Made by a program: the position numbers and the translations under genes. Below are positions 51,459 to 60,525 of a stretch of DNA of 64,000 bases, one piece after another (position 1 is the first letter of the stretch; each line of letters starts with the position of its first letter). This stretch comes from Pseudoselenomonas ruminantium (GTDB taxonomy: Bacteria > Bacillota > Negativicutes > Selenomonadales > Selenomonadaceae): positions 44,247 through 108,246 of the forward strand of contig CACZIV010000001.1 of the NCBI GenBank assembly GCA_902781305.1, given 5' to 3'. The notes beneath the pieces were generated by a model, which had not been told where the DNA came from, searched no databases, and saw only the letters and a list, made by a program, of their open reading frames with translations.

Positions 51459-52223
51459 ATGACAGATTTGAAAAGATATTCTATTTTAAATACCTATGTG
51501 AATGCTCTATCAATGGCAGAAACGGTCGAACAAGTCGAGGCGTATATACAAAAGCGACAACCAGTGCAGCACGTTGTGATAAACGCTTCCAAAGTTAATC
51601 TGATGGAAAACGATGAACGACTGCGGGAAATTGTGAATAGCTGTCCGCTAATCAATGCCGATGGAGCCTCCATTGTCTGGGCAGCAAAAAAGTTAGGTGT
51701 TCCCCTGCAGGAACGGGTGACAGGCATTGATTTGTTTCATGAGCTGATAAAACTAGCGGCAAAGCGTGGCTATCGAATTTATCTGTTTGGAGCAAAACAG
51801 GAAGTTGTACAGCAGGTAAAGCAAATACTGGAAGAAAAATATCCAACTTTACAAATCGCCGGTTGGCGTAATGGTTATTTTACAGCTGAAGATGAACCGG
51901 AAATTATCGCAGATATGCGCAAGTCTCAGGCCGATATGCTCTTTGTGGCGTTTTCTTCTCCGAAGAAGGAATATTGGGTAAACAAATACCTGAATGATAT
52001 CGGTATACCCTTTGTTATGGGAGTTGGCGGTACTTTTGATGTGGTGGCTGGTGTAACTAAGCGAGCACCAAAATGGATGCAGGAGCATGGCCTAGAGTGG
52101 TTCTATCGTTTTATTCAGGAGCCACGCCGTATGTGGCGCAGATATATTATTGGGAATCTGCGTTTTATAGGTTTGACGTATAAATATAAGAAAATGCTGA
52201 AACATGGGTATCAGGAAAATTAA
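51459..52223 (+). CDS. WecG/TagA/CpsF family glycosyltransferase
   Basis: A 254-residue GT26 enzyme. The signatures INADGASIVWAAKKLG (about 67-82), RVTGIDLFHEL (about 86-96), LFGAKQEVVQQ (about 109-119), FVAFSSPKKEYWVNKY (about 163-178) and MGVGGTFDVVAGVTKRAPKWMQEHGLEWFYRFIQEPRR are typical. It would transfer an N-acetylmannosamine-type sugar (ManNAc or ManNAcA) to the lipid-linked acceptor. The wecC homolog directly downstream makes UDP-ManNAcA a plausible donor. Four bases separate it from wzz. Confidence 0.9.
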   Translation: MTDLKRYSILNTYVNALSMAETVEQVEAYIQKRQPVQHVVINASKVNLMENDERLREIVNSCPLINADGASIVWAAKKLGVPLQERVTGIDLFHELIKLAAKRGYRIYLFGAKQEVVQQVKQILEEKYPTLQIAGWRNGYFTAEDEPEIIADMRKSQADMLFVAFSSPKKEYWVNKYLNDIGIPFVMGVGGTFDVVAGVTKRAPKWMQEHGLEWFYRFIQEPRRMWRRYIIGNLRFIGLTYKYKKMLKHGYQEN

Positions 52224-52239
52224 GGGGAGAATGATAAAA

Positions 52240-53460
52240 ATGGTCAATGTAATAGGTTTAGGTTATATCGGTTTACCAACGGCATTAATGCTGGCGACAC
52301 ATGGGGCGGAAGTTGTGGGCACAGATTATAATGCGAATCTGGTCGAAACGCTAAATGCGGGGAAAACCACGTTTAAGGAAGACGGTCTTGACGAGTTGTT
52401 CGCTAAGGCACTTAATGCCGGGATAAAATTTACTACGGAATATCAGGTAACGGACACTTATATTATTTCTGTGCCTACTCCGTATGATGCATTCAGTAAG
52501 AAAATTGATGCTAAATACGTGGTGAATGCGGTGAATGCCGTGCTGGATGTCTGTCAGAAAGGCGCAACAGTCGTTATTGAATCCACCGTGTCGCCGGGAA
52601 CGATAGATAAATTTGTCCGTCCGGTTATTGAGCAAGCCGGCTGGAACATCGGTACAGATATTCATTTGGTTCACGCTCCGGAACGTATAATTCCAGGGAA
52701 TATGGTTTACGAGCTATTGCACAATAACCGCACCATCGGTGCAGATGAGCAGGAATTTGGCGAAAAGATCAAGACACTTTATAGTTCCTTCTGTCAGGGC
52801 GATATAGTCGTTACCGATATCCGAACTGCCGAAATGACCAAGGTTGTAGAAAACACTTTCCGCGCGGTAAATATTGCTTTTGCCAATGAACTGGCCAAGA
52901 TTTGCCGTTATGCCGGTATGGATGTATATGAAATTGTCAAAATCTGCAATATGCATCCGCGAGTAAATATCCTGCAACCGGGGCCGGGCGTTGGCGGTCA
53001 CTGCATAAGTGTTGACCCTTGGTTTTTAGTGGGCGATTATCCGGGGCTTACGAAAGTAATTGGCGAATCGATGAAAATCAATGATTCCATGCCGGATTTT
53101 GTCCTGCATCGTATTGAACAAATTATGGAGCAGGAAGGGATTGATGATATTTCCCGTGTGGGGTTGTATGGTCTTACCTACAAGGAAAATGTGGATGACT
53201 GTCGTGAATCGCCCACTTTGCAGCTGCTGGGCAGTCAGCATCGACATCTGGCACCGAATCTTAAAAGCTATGACCCATTTGTGGAAAATGATATTGTCGA
53301 TGCCCAGTATCACGATTTTGATAAATTCCTCCAGGATGTGGATATGGTGGTTATCATGGTCGGACATGATGAAATCAAACACAATTTTGCTAAACTGCAG
53401 GGTAAAGTAGTGCTGGATACACGTCATATCTTCACGCAGGAAAATGTATATCATATTTGA
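52240..53460 (+). CDS. wecC: UDP-N-acetyl-D-mannosamine dehydrogenase
   Basis: A 406-residue NAD-dependent nucleotide-sugar dehydrogenase. ATG 52240 is preceded by GGGGAGA at nine bases and starts VNVIGLGYIGLPTALMLA, the NAD-binding Rossmann motif. The catalytic cysteine is in PGPGVGGHCISVDPWFL (about 247-263); STVSPGT (about 116-122) and APERIIPGNMV (about 148-158) are subfamily features that separate it from UDP-glucose dehydrogenase. It oxidises UDP-ManNAc to UDP-ManNAcA. The epimerase WecB that makes UDP-ManNAc is not in this window. Confidence 0.9.
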   Translation: MVNVIGLGYIGLPTALMLATHGAEVVGTDYNANLVETLNAGKTTFKEDGLDELFAKALNAGIKFTTEYQVTDTYIISVPTPYDAFSKKIDAKYVVNAVNAVLDVCQKGATVVIESTVSPGTIDKFVRPVIEQAGWNIGTDIHLVHAPERIIPGNMVYELLHNNRTIGADEQEFGEKIKTLYSSFCQGDIVVTDIRTAEMTKVVENTFRAVNIAFANELAKICRYAGMDVYEIVKICNMHPRVNILQPGPGVGGHCISVDPWFLVGDYPGLTKVIGESMKINDSMPDFVLHRIEQIMEQEGIDDISRVGLYGLTYKENVDDCRESPTLQLLGSQHRHLAPNLKSYDPFVENDIVDAQYHDFDKFLQDVDMVVIMVGHDEIKHNFAKLQGKVVLDTRHIFTQENVYHI

Positions 53461-53471
53461 TGGTGATAATG

Positions 53472-53921
53472 ATGGATGTATATAAGTGGTACTACCTATC
53501 AAGATGGCTGTATCTGCATCATGTGCCGCTGCTGCCTTTTATCCTCAAAGCCTTGATTCGTATAATCTGGGCGGCGGTGATTCCCTATCAGGCTGATATC
53601 GGGAAAGGTACAATTTTAGGCTATCAGGGACTTGGTATGGTGATTCATAAACGCTGCATAATCGGTGAAAATTGTCATTTGTCACAAAATGTCACTCTAG
53701 GGGGGACAAGTGGTTACTATGAGGTGCCAAAATTGGGAAAGAATGTGCATGTTGGTGCAGGGGCAAATATCATTGGCCCTATAACAGTCGGTGATAACTG
53801 CATTATTGGTGCCGGTGCGGTGGTGATTACGGATTTGCCTGCAAATTCTGTTGCCGTAGGTGTACCGGCCAAAGTGATAAAGATTAGGAATGATGAACAG
53901 CAAAATCAAATGGAAAATTAA
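53472..53921 (+). CDS. Hexapeptide-repeat acetyltransferase (serine-acetyltransferase-like)
   Basis: About 149 residues, with several in-frame ATGs between 53460 and 53472 that overlap the wecC end. It has the left-handed beta-helix of the CysE/NodL group (IGENCHLSQNVTLGGTSG, IIGPITVGDNCIIGAGAVVITDLPANSVAVGVPAKV), with the catalytic His in VIHKRC. The N-terminal helical domain of true CysE is reduced to a hydrophobic stretch, and the location in a polysaccharide operon points to O-acetylation of a sugar residue rather than cysteine synthesis. It overlaps the next gene by about 30 bases. Confidence 0.78.
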   Translation: MDVYKWYYLSRWLYLHHVPLLPFILKALIRIIWAAVIPYQADIGKGTILGYQGLGMVIHKRCIIGENCHLSQNVTLGGTSGYYEVPKLGKNVHVGAGANIIGPITVGDNCIIGAGAVVITDLPANSVAVGVPAKVIKIRNDEQQNQMEN

Positions 53922-55794
53922 TCGGCTGCGTGCTATGAACAGTGCAGAAATTATCTGGCGTGCTAAGGAATGGCGGACAAAATGCAAAGAACGCAAAATT
54001 TTTTCATCTAAGCCATATTCCATATTGGAACCATGCTACTTTCATGGCACATGCAAGGCCGACTATCGAAACTTAGGCTTGAACCTGGCTAATGAAGATT
54101 ACCGAATCGGCCAGAATATAAAATTATTGGCCGGTTTTGACTATCAAACCTATAAAACCCGTTGGCATGCAGGTTTTCAAACAGAAAACGATTGGCCGCT
54201 GATTTTTTCCTACGATATCCAATGTGCAGGTCGGGAAGATATTGGCGATGTGCGGACGAATTGGGAACTGAACCGTAATTTTGCCTTTGCCAAGCTGGCG
54301 AAGGATTATTATGTCACAGGTGATGAAGCAATTTTATTAGAGCTAAAAAAGCTCTTTTACGATTGGGCAGACAAGAATCCCTTCTTGTGGGGGATTTCCT
54401 ATACCAGTCCGATGGAAATGGCCATCAGGGCTGTAAACTGGCTATATATGGCGGCATTTCTGTATTTTGCAGATTTACGTTATGACTCGGATACAGAGAC
54501 ATGGCGTCAGCATATCGAGACCGGTTGTTTGAATATGCTGGCTTATGTGCGAAAGCACAGAGCACGATTTTCATCGGCCAATAATCATTTAATTATCGAG
54601 CAGTGGGCAGTGCTGACGGGAGCTTTGGTATTTGGACTAAAAAAGTGGCAGGCAGAAGCCATGCAGATTCTCACGGCAGAACTGCCACGGCAAAATGCTC
54701 CGGATGGCGTTAATTTGGAAATGTCTTTGCATTATCAGACCTTTGTAATGGAAGCCTATGGTTTGCTTATTCCTGCCATGAAAGCAGCTGGGACAGCGGT
54801 ACCAGCTATGTGGTACACATGGTTAGAGAAAATGAGTGCATTCGTGGCAGACTCTATGCTGGATGAATATAAAGCCATAGAATTTGGCGATAACGATGAG
54901 GGAAAATTGCTGGATTTGCAGGGGGGGACGATGGAGCATTACGCCTATGTACTCCAGCTGATGTCCTTGGTATTACCCATTCGGTATGTGACTGAGCCAC
55001 AATGGCATGAAAATGTTTGCTGGTTATATAGCAGACAGGCACGAAAGCAGGCTGCACAAAAAAAGCTTTTTGACAGCAGCAAAAGTCATTGTTATGCAAA
55101 AGGCGGCTATACTTTCCTGAAAAGTGAAAAAAAGTGTATTGTTCTGGCTATCGACCACGCACCATTAGGTTTTGGCACGATTGCAGCCCATGGTCATGCA
55201 GATGCATTGTCTTTGCAATTTTACCTTGATGGGAAAGCCGTGTTTTGCGATGCTGGTACAGGCAATTATCATGTGCCGCAGGCAGGGCGCAACTTGTATC
55301 GTGCAACGGCTATGCATAATACCGTACAGGCAGGAGATAAGGAGCAGAGTCAAATGCTTGGGCCGTTTCTATGGGGACAGCGGGCAAAAACACACCTGCT
55401 GCCGGAAAAAACAGATTTGGCTTATGGCATAGTAGAAGCCGTTACAAATTATGGGAATGTCTGTCATGGACGCAGGCTGTATTTGGAAAATGAAAGTACG
55501 ATTCATATAACGGACACGGTTACTATTCAGGAAAAGTGTGTGATACGACAGCAATTTATCATCGCTCCGGATTGGGAGGTCAAAGAAGAAATATATGGAC
55601 TGTCTCTTAGTGATGAGAATTGGCAGATACATATCCATAATCCTGCTTGTAGCATGGTGTTGCTGCCGTGCGAGATTTCACCCAGATACGGCTGTGAGCT
55701 GGAAACCGTGAAGGCTTGTTTTGATGTCGAGACTGTGGTTGGCAAAGTAAAACTAAATACGATAATCAGGATTGCAGAAAGAAATGAGGATTGA
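53890..55794 (+). CDS. Heparinase II/III-family polysaccharide lyase-like protein
   Basis: The 634-residue protein has an N-terminal segment MNSKIKWKINRLRAMNSAEI seen in biosynthetic-locus members, an alpha/alpha toroid (about 60-400) with FSSANNHLIIEQWAVLTGA and FGDNDEGKLLDL, and a beta-sandwich domain beginning AIDHAPLGFGTIAAHGHADALSLQFY (about 418-443), where the conserved HGHAD carries the catalytic/zinc histidines. No signal peptide is obvious. In capsule and alginate-like loci such proteins are thought to trim or release the uronic-acid polymer, which fits a ManNAcA-containing chain. Exact substrate unknown. Confidence 0.85.
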   Translation: MMNSKIKWKINRLRAMNSAEIIWRAKEWRTKCKERKIFSSKPYSILEPCYFHGTCKADYRNLGLNLANEDYRIGQNIKLLAGFDYQTYKTRWHAGFQTENDWPLIFSYDIQCAGREDIGDVRTNWELNRNFAFAKLAKDYYVTGDEAILLELKKLFYDWADKNPFLWGISYTSPMEMAIRAVNWLYMAAFLYFADLRYDSDTETWRQHIETGCLNMLAYVRKHRARFSSANNHLIIEQWAVLTGALVFGLKKWQAEAMQILTAELPRQNAPDGVNLEMSLHYQTFVMEAYGLLIPAMKAAGTAVPAMWYTWLEKMSAFVADSMLDEYKAIEFGDNDEGKLLDLQGGTMEHYAYVLQLMSLVLPIRYVTEPQWHENVCWLYSRQARKQAAQKKLFDSSKSHCYAKGGYTFLKSEKKCIVLAIDHAPLGFGTIAAHGHADALSLQFYLDGKAVFCDAGTGNYHVPQAGRNLYRATAMHNTVQAGDKEQSQMLGPFLWGQRAKTHLLPEKTDLAYGIVEAVTNYGNVCHGRRLYLENESTIHITDTVTIQEKCVIRQQFIIAPDWEVKEEIYGLSLSDENWQIHIHNPACSMVLLPCEISPRYGCELETVKACFDVETVVGKVKLNTIIRIAERNED

Positions 55795-55798
55795 ACTT

Positions 55799-56741
55799 GT
55801 GGCAAAGGTAGCGGTTAAGATTAAGGATGGTTTGACCTATTGTAAAACGCCTCCATTTTTCCCACCGGAAGTATATCCGGAGTTTGTTGGAGAAAAAGAG
55901 CAAAAATTGGACAAAGAAAACCATGTCTATGCGGCAGTACGGTAACTTTTGTATGGTATGGGCTTAGACAAAGAACATTACGGAACAAAAGACTGGAATC
56001 CGTTTGCCGGTATTATAAAAGCGGGCAATGAAGACTGGTACGCGTGTGGAATTGTCCGGCGACCCCAACGGCTATCGGCTTATCAATTTGCGGGAACGAA
56101 GCTTCTTGTAGGATATGCCGCATAAGGAAAGGCTTTACGGTGCTGATTTCGACCGGAAGTTTATCGTAGACAAGCATACAAATCGCTTTGGTTTTGATAA
56201 GTTGCTGGTTAAAAATACCATGCTATCCAGCATTCTCTATTTTGCGATGATTGCCCCCTTTGAGGTATTGCGCCGTGTGATAATGCATATGTTCAACTAT
56301 GATTATCTGATGGGACATGGTGATTGGCATGGTAATGATACGGTGTGGCGGATGTGCCTTGACCTCAACCAAATTCTCCGCTATGCCGATAAAAACGGAA
56401 AAATTTGCTCCGAACCTCAGCGGCATATTATCAGCATTGTGGATGGCATTGTAGCAGGTCAGGAGGATGGCCCTTTAAGACCAACACCATATAACGCTGG
56501 TTGTATTGCAGGGGGGATAGATAGTACGTTTGAAGTGGATTATGTATGTGTCTATCAAATGGGCTTTGCTCCCGAAAAGCTAAAAATTATTTCACAAGCG
56601 CAAAAAGCCCATTATCTGCAGTTCGTTGTGCCTGAGACTAAAGACGTTTGCTGTATGGTAAATGGTCAGCCGACAGATTACCGGGAAGTCAATATGCACT
56701 TTGAGCCGCAAAAGTATTGGAAAGGTTATATAGAACGATAG
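55799..56741 (+). pseudogene. Broken DUF362-family gene
   Basis: Pieces of a DUF362 protein appear in order with several lesions. From GTG 55799 the frame reads KVAVKIKDGLTYCKTPPFFP to a TAA at 55943-55945, but the homologous sequence continues in frame after it (LLYGMGLDKEHYGTKDWNPF), so one base change probably made the stop. The frame then shifts near 56035-56045 to VELSGDPNGYRLINLRERS, ending at TAG 56109-56111. The rest is open from ATG 56115 to 56741 (DWHGNDTVWRMCLDLNQIL, ISIVDGIVAGQEDGPLRPTP). The usual PKLKTHKK-type central block is missing. DUF362 genes occur in similar surface-polysaccharide loci. Confidence 0.8.
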
Positions 56742-56749
56742 GTGATGAA

Positions 56750-57766
56750 ATGAGAAAATTGGTTTACATAGGTGAGTTTCCTCCATCGTATGGTGGAGTT
56801 ACAACTAAAAATCTGAATATCAAGAAATATTTATTGTATGATATGGACGTTGCATATGTGGATTTGCAACGATGTAAACGCAATTTTCTTTATATTTTTT
56901 ATGCGATAACAAGAGTAATGCTGGCGGTAGTACTAAAGCAGCAGATTTTTATTGGTTTGGGAATGCAAAGACGGGTATATATGCTCCTGTTATTTCTAAA
57001 AATATTCGGTGGTAGAAATACGCTCGCGCGGACAAAGATTTTCGTTATGGCCAGCACCTTGCCGGAGTATTGTGCTCAAAATCCGAAATTCGTTGCCTTG
57101 TTAAAGCAATGTCATAAGTTATATTTTGAATTGGAAACAATGTTTGAAGAAATCAAACCTTTCCAACTAACGAATTATGCCTTGTTGCCAAATTGTCGGA
57201 ATGGGTGTGATGCAGTACCACCACATAAAATGAATACGCCGCTTAAATTGCTTTTTTTCTCTCGTATCCATCCACAGAAAGGGATAGAGATACTTTTTGC
57301 AATGATGGATGAACTTGATAAGAAAAATATTGCATACACAATGGACTTTTATGGGCCAATCGAACCGGATTTTGCAGAGACTTTTCAGCAGGGTATTGCC
57401 AGCCATAAAAAAGCTGCCTATAAAGGTACTTTTGATAGTAAAAATGATAATGTTTATAGAAAAATGAATGAATACGATTTATTTCTGCTTCCGACCACCT
57501 GGCCAGGCGAAAGTTGTTGCGGTGCAATCGTAGAATCGAAATTTGCAGGCATTCCAGCTGTAGTCAGCGACTGGCATTATAATAAAGAGCTGGTTGGAGA
57601 AGGAGAAGGTGTAGTCGTTGAAAGAAATGATGGGATATCTTTCGCGAAAATAATAGAACAAATTTATTATAATAAATTAAATTATTCTTCTATGGCAAAT
57701 AAAGCATATCAATCGAAAAGTAAGTATATGTTTGACAATTATAGGCAAGAAATTAGTATTAGCTGA
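56750..57766 (+). CDS. Glycosyltransferase family 4
   Basis: A 338-residue GT-B protein starting at ATG 56750 (AGGTGATG just upstream). The N-terminus YIGEFPPSYGGVTTKNLNIKK is the GT4 acceptor loop. The donor half has LLFFSRIHPQKGIEILFAMM (about 165-184) and the E-x7-E region VESKFAGIPAVVSDWHYNKELV (about 261-282). A hydrophobic patch near 45-85 probably associates with the membrane. It adds one sugar of the repeat unit; the sugar is not predictable. The DNA turns AT-rich here, suggesting acquired origin. Confidence 0.85.
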   Translation: MRKLVYIGEFPPSYGGVTTKNLNIKKYLLYDMDVAYVDLQRCKRNFLYIFYAITRVMLAVVLKQQIFIGLGMQRRVYMLLLFLKIFGGRNTLARTKIFVMASTLPEYCAQNPKFVALLKQCHKLYFELETMFEEIKPFQLTNYALLPNCRNGCDAVPPHKMNTPLKLLFFSRIHPQKGIEILFAMMDELDKKNIAYTMDFYGPIEPDFAETFQQGIASHKKAAYKGTFDSKNDNVYRKMNEYDLFLLPTTWPGESCCGAIVESKFAGIPAVVSDWHYNKELVGEGEGVVVERNDGISFAKIIEQIYYNKLNYSSMANKAYQSKSKYMFDNYRQEISIS

Positions 57767-57785
57767 TTATGAGGAAGATGGACTG

Positions 57786-58967
57786 ATGTCGTACTATAAT
57801 GCAATAAGACTATTGATATACTGTACGCCGTTTATCGATGGACTTAATGGCTTAGCCATGACTTTGGGATTACCTGTTGTGTTTGGACAGATAATCAGAA
57901 TACCGATAATTGCTTTTATATTATATCTGTTAGCAAATATAAATTTTAAGATTTTTTCATTAGCTTTTTCGTTATTTAGTTTATCTATTATAAGAGATGT
58001 ATTCTTATCTGATTATATTATGTCTGATATTGCAGTGTCGGTAACAGTAACATCGAGATATTTCTATGTGCTGTTTTTTTTGCTATTAGTTAATTGTTCC
58101 TGCAAAAGAAAATTTGTAACTATCGTGGATTTGCTAACATGGTGCAAGAAAACGATATTGATTTTTGCAGTAATTATTTTAATATCCAAAGCGAGTGGAT
58201 TTGGCCTTACATATGCCGGGGCGAGCAAAGGCTTATTTATTGAGGTGAATGCTCTTACTGCTTTGCTGGTTTGGGGCGCAAGTATATGGATATATCCACT
58301 ATATTTTAGCAGTCCTGATAGATATGATTTATTAGGAGCCTTGGTTGTTATTGTGGCTACAGCTTCACAGGCAACTAAAACAGGTTTGATAGGGATCATA
58401 GTTATCTTGCTATATTATGGAGTCGTTAATGTTGTAGTCCAAAAAAATATTAAAATATTAATAGGAACAGTTCTTTTTATAATAATAAGTGGTCTTATCA
58501 TATATACATATTTGATGTCAGAAATAGGTTCTGAAATATTATCGAGATGGCAATTTTTTTTAGAGAAAATGGATTTATTCACTTTTTTGATGAGTGGCAG
58601 GAATATAGCTTTGCAAGCTGCTTTTAGTGAATGGACAGATAATATTTTATATATTTTATTTGGGACAGGATTTTCTGGAGGAGAAAAATTAACTTTGGGG
58701 AAAAATCCGATATTATCATATGGTGGACCTGAAATGGATATTTTTGATATTGGTTTCTTTTACGGAATTTTTGCAATGTTAATTGTTACATATTATCTAT
58801 TAAAACCTGTAATAATGAATAAGTATCATCGGAATAATATTGTTAATGTGAAATTTTCTTATTTGTTATTTTTGGTTGTCATGTTTTTGGGCGGGCATGT
58901 GCTCAGCAGCCCTATGGCGGGCATCTTTTTTACAGTAGCATATGTGGCCAATAAGTACTATGATTAA
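57786..58967 (+). CDS. wzy: O-antigen/capsule polymerase-like membrane protein (Wzy)
   Basis: A 393-residue protein with about ten hydrophobic helices and little other conservation, as usual for Wzy. ATG 57786 follows GAGGAAGATGG. A long extracytoplasmic loop near 260-320 (FFLEKMDLFTFLMSGRNIAL, FGTGFSGGEKL) resembles the O-antigen ligase/polymerase Wzy_C region with its Arg-Asn and Gly-Thr-Gly-Phe. It would join lipid-linked repeat units at the outer face of the membrane. It is the most AT-rich gene in the window, another sign of lateral transfer. Confidence 0.8.
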   Translation: MSYYNAIRLLIYCTPFIDGLNGLAMTLGLPVVFGQIIRIPIIAFILYLLANINFKIFSLAFSLFSLSIIRDVFLSDYIMSDIAVSVTVTSRYFYVLFFLLLVNCSCKRKFVTIVDLLTWCKKTILIFAVIILISKASGFGLTYAGASKGLFIEVNALTALLVWGASIWIYPLYFSSPDRYDLLGALVVIVATASQATKTGLIGIIVILLYYGVVNVVVQKNIKILIGTVLFIIISGLIIYTYLMSEIGSEILSRWQFFLEKMDLFTFLMSGRNIALQAAFSEWTDNILYILFGTGFSGGEKLTLGKNPILSYGGPEMDIFDIGFFYGIFAMLIVTYYLLKPVIMNKYHRNNIVNVKFSYLLFLVVMFLGGHVLSSPMAGIFFTVAYVANKYYD

Positions 58968-58998
58968 GAAAGAAGATAGAATTAGTGATGTGATGTAA

Positions 58999-60525
58999 TT
59001 GCGTGTAGTAATTTTTGTAATATGCTCAAACATATTCTTTAAAGTATTTGGTTTTTGGAGAGAGGTGTTAGTCGCCCAATTCTATGGCACAGGCCCGGTA
59101 ACAGATGCTTATGTCATAGCGAACAGCATACCAACGGTATTTATACAGGCATTAGGAACTGCTTTGGCGGCTACCTTTATACCTGTTTTTGCCCAGGTCG
59201 AAAAAGATGTTGGCAAGAAGCGGGCTGAACGATTTACCTGCAATCTAGTAGTTTTGGTGTTTATCCTGTGCTTGGCATTGGTCGTGTTGGGGGAGATGTT
59301 CTCTGGTCAGCTGGTGCGGTTGTTTGCACCGGGGTTTGTGGGAGAGACACTTGCTTTAACAGATGAATTCGTCCGTATTTTATTGCCCTGCCTGATATTT
59401 ATGAGTGTCATGAATATTTTAGGCGCATATTTGCAATATCATCAACAATTTCGGGTCATTGGTATAGTTCCAGCAGTAGGTAATCTGGTGATTATCATTT
59501 CCTTATTTATGGCACATTACATCGGCAATCCGGCATTTTTTGTGTGGGGAACCTTGTTCGGGATTTGTTCACAGGTTTTGTTTTATGTGTATTCTATCCG
59601 GATAAACAAATTATGGCATATATCCCTAAATCCTGTGTTTATCATGCTAAAGGATAAATATGTCATAAGTCTTCTGCCCTTACTGTTGCCTGTTTTTCTC
59701 GGCAGTGCGGTAAATGAAATCAATACGATTGTAGGCAAGTCCTTGGCTTCCAGCTTCGATAGTGGCAGTGTGGCGGCCTTGGATTATGCCGGAAAACTTA
59801 TTATGATGATCAGTAGTGTGATTTTAGGCGGTTTGACAGCCGTATTTTTTCCAAGTTTGTCTAAGACTGCTATTAGCAAGGATATTAGAGAATTTTCTGC
59901 TTTATCCATGAAACTGAATTCTGTGGTTGTATTGGTTTTATTGCCAATCATGGCAGAAACGATTTACTTTAGCAGAGAAATTGTATCATTGATTTTCAAG
60001 CGCGGTGCATTTGCTGGAGAGGCAGTTGAGCTTACAGCTTCGATATTGATATTTTTTGCACTAGGTTTGGTGGGCATGGGAGTAAGGGAAATACTTACAA
60101 AGATGTTTTATGCCATGCAGGATACTAAGACACCGATGAAAAATGGTGTAGTATGTGCATTGTTAAATATTTTCCTCAGCGTATTGTTGGTTCAATATAT
60201 GGGAGTATGTGGTCTTGGGCTGGCAACATCCTTGGCAGCTATTTTTGCAGCAATCAATCTTTGGCGCAAAGCCGTAGGACTTGGTTGGTTGGCATATAAT
60301 GGACAGGAATTTGGGAAGGTAATACTCGCTACTGTAATAATGATTCTGGGACAGAATTTTCTTAGCATATCTGCTGACAGCAGTATTTTTAGTTTAATTT
60401 TGACACTTTTACATGCTGTGTGCATAGGTGGTTTTCTGTATGCGATTTCTTTATATGGTTTGAAGCATAGTATAGCTTTGTCATTAGTAGAAAAATTGAA
60501 ACGTAAATGGGGGAATATGGTGTGA
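58999..60525 (+). CDS. MurJ/MviN-type lipid-linked oligosaccharide flippase, 5' end interrupted
   Basis: 508 residues with 13-14 membrane helices; FGFWREVLVAQFYGTGPVTDAYVIA (from about 16) and the repeated VSLIFKRGAF segment mark the MurJ/MOP superfamily. In this locus it most likely works as the Wzx-type flippase. The conserved family start is missing. TTG 58999 has no good ribosome site and follows an in-frame TAA (58996-58998). Twelve in-frame codons before that stop read M-I-K-K-E-D-R-I-S-D-V-M from ATG 58960, a plausible true N-terminus. So a nonsense change or small indel may have damaged the gene, unless translation restarts at TTG. Confidence 0.8.
   Translation: MRVVIFVICSNIFFKVFGFWREVLVAQFYGTGPVTDAYVIANSIPTVFIQALGTALAATFIPVFAQVEKDVGKKRAERFTCNLVVLVFILCLALVVLGEMFSGQLVRLFAPGFVGETLALTDEFVRILLPCLIFMSVMNILGAYLQYHQQFRVIGIVPAVGNLVIIISLFMAHYIGNPAFFVWGTLFGICSQVLFYVYSIRINKLWHISLNPVFIMLKDKYVISLLPLLLPVFLGSAVNEINTIVGKSLASSFDSGSVAALDYAGKLIMMISSVILGGLTAVFFPSLSKTAISKDIREFSALSMKLNSVVVLVLLPIMAETIYFSREIVSLIFKRGAFAGEAVELTASILIFFALGLVGMGVREILTKMFYAMQDTKTPMKNGVVCALLNIFLSVLLVQYMGVCGLGLATSLAAIFAAINLWRKAVGLGWLAYNGQEFGKVILATVIMILGQNFLSISADSSIFSLILTLLHAVCIGGFLYAISLYGLKHSIALSLVEKLKRKWGNMV

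Noticed and set aside
53640-53700. GTCA-rich stretch in the acetyltransferase gene
   Set aside because: The residues encoded (NCHLSQNVTLGG) are conserved in the hexapeptide family, so the bases follow from protein sequence.
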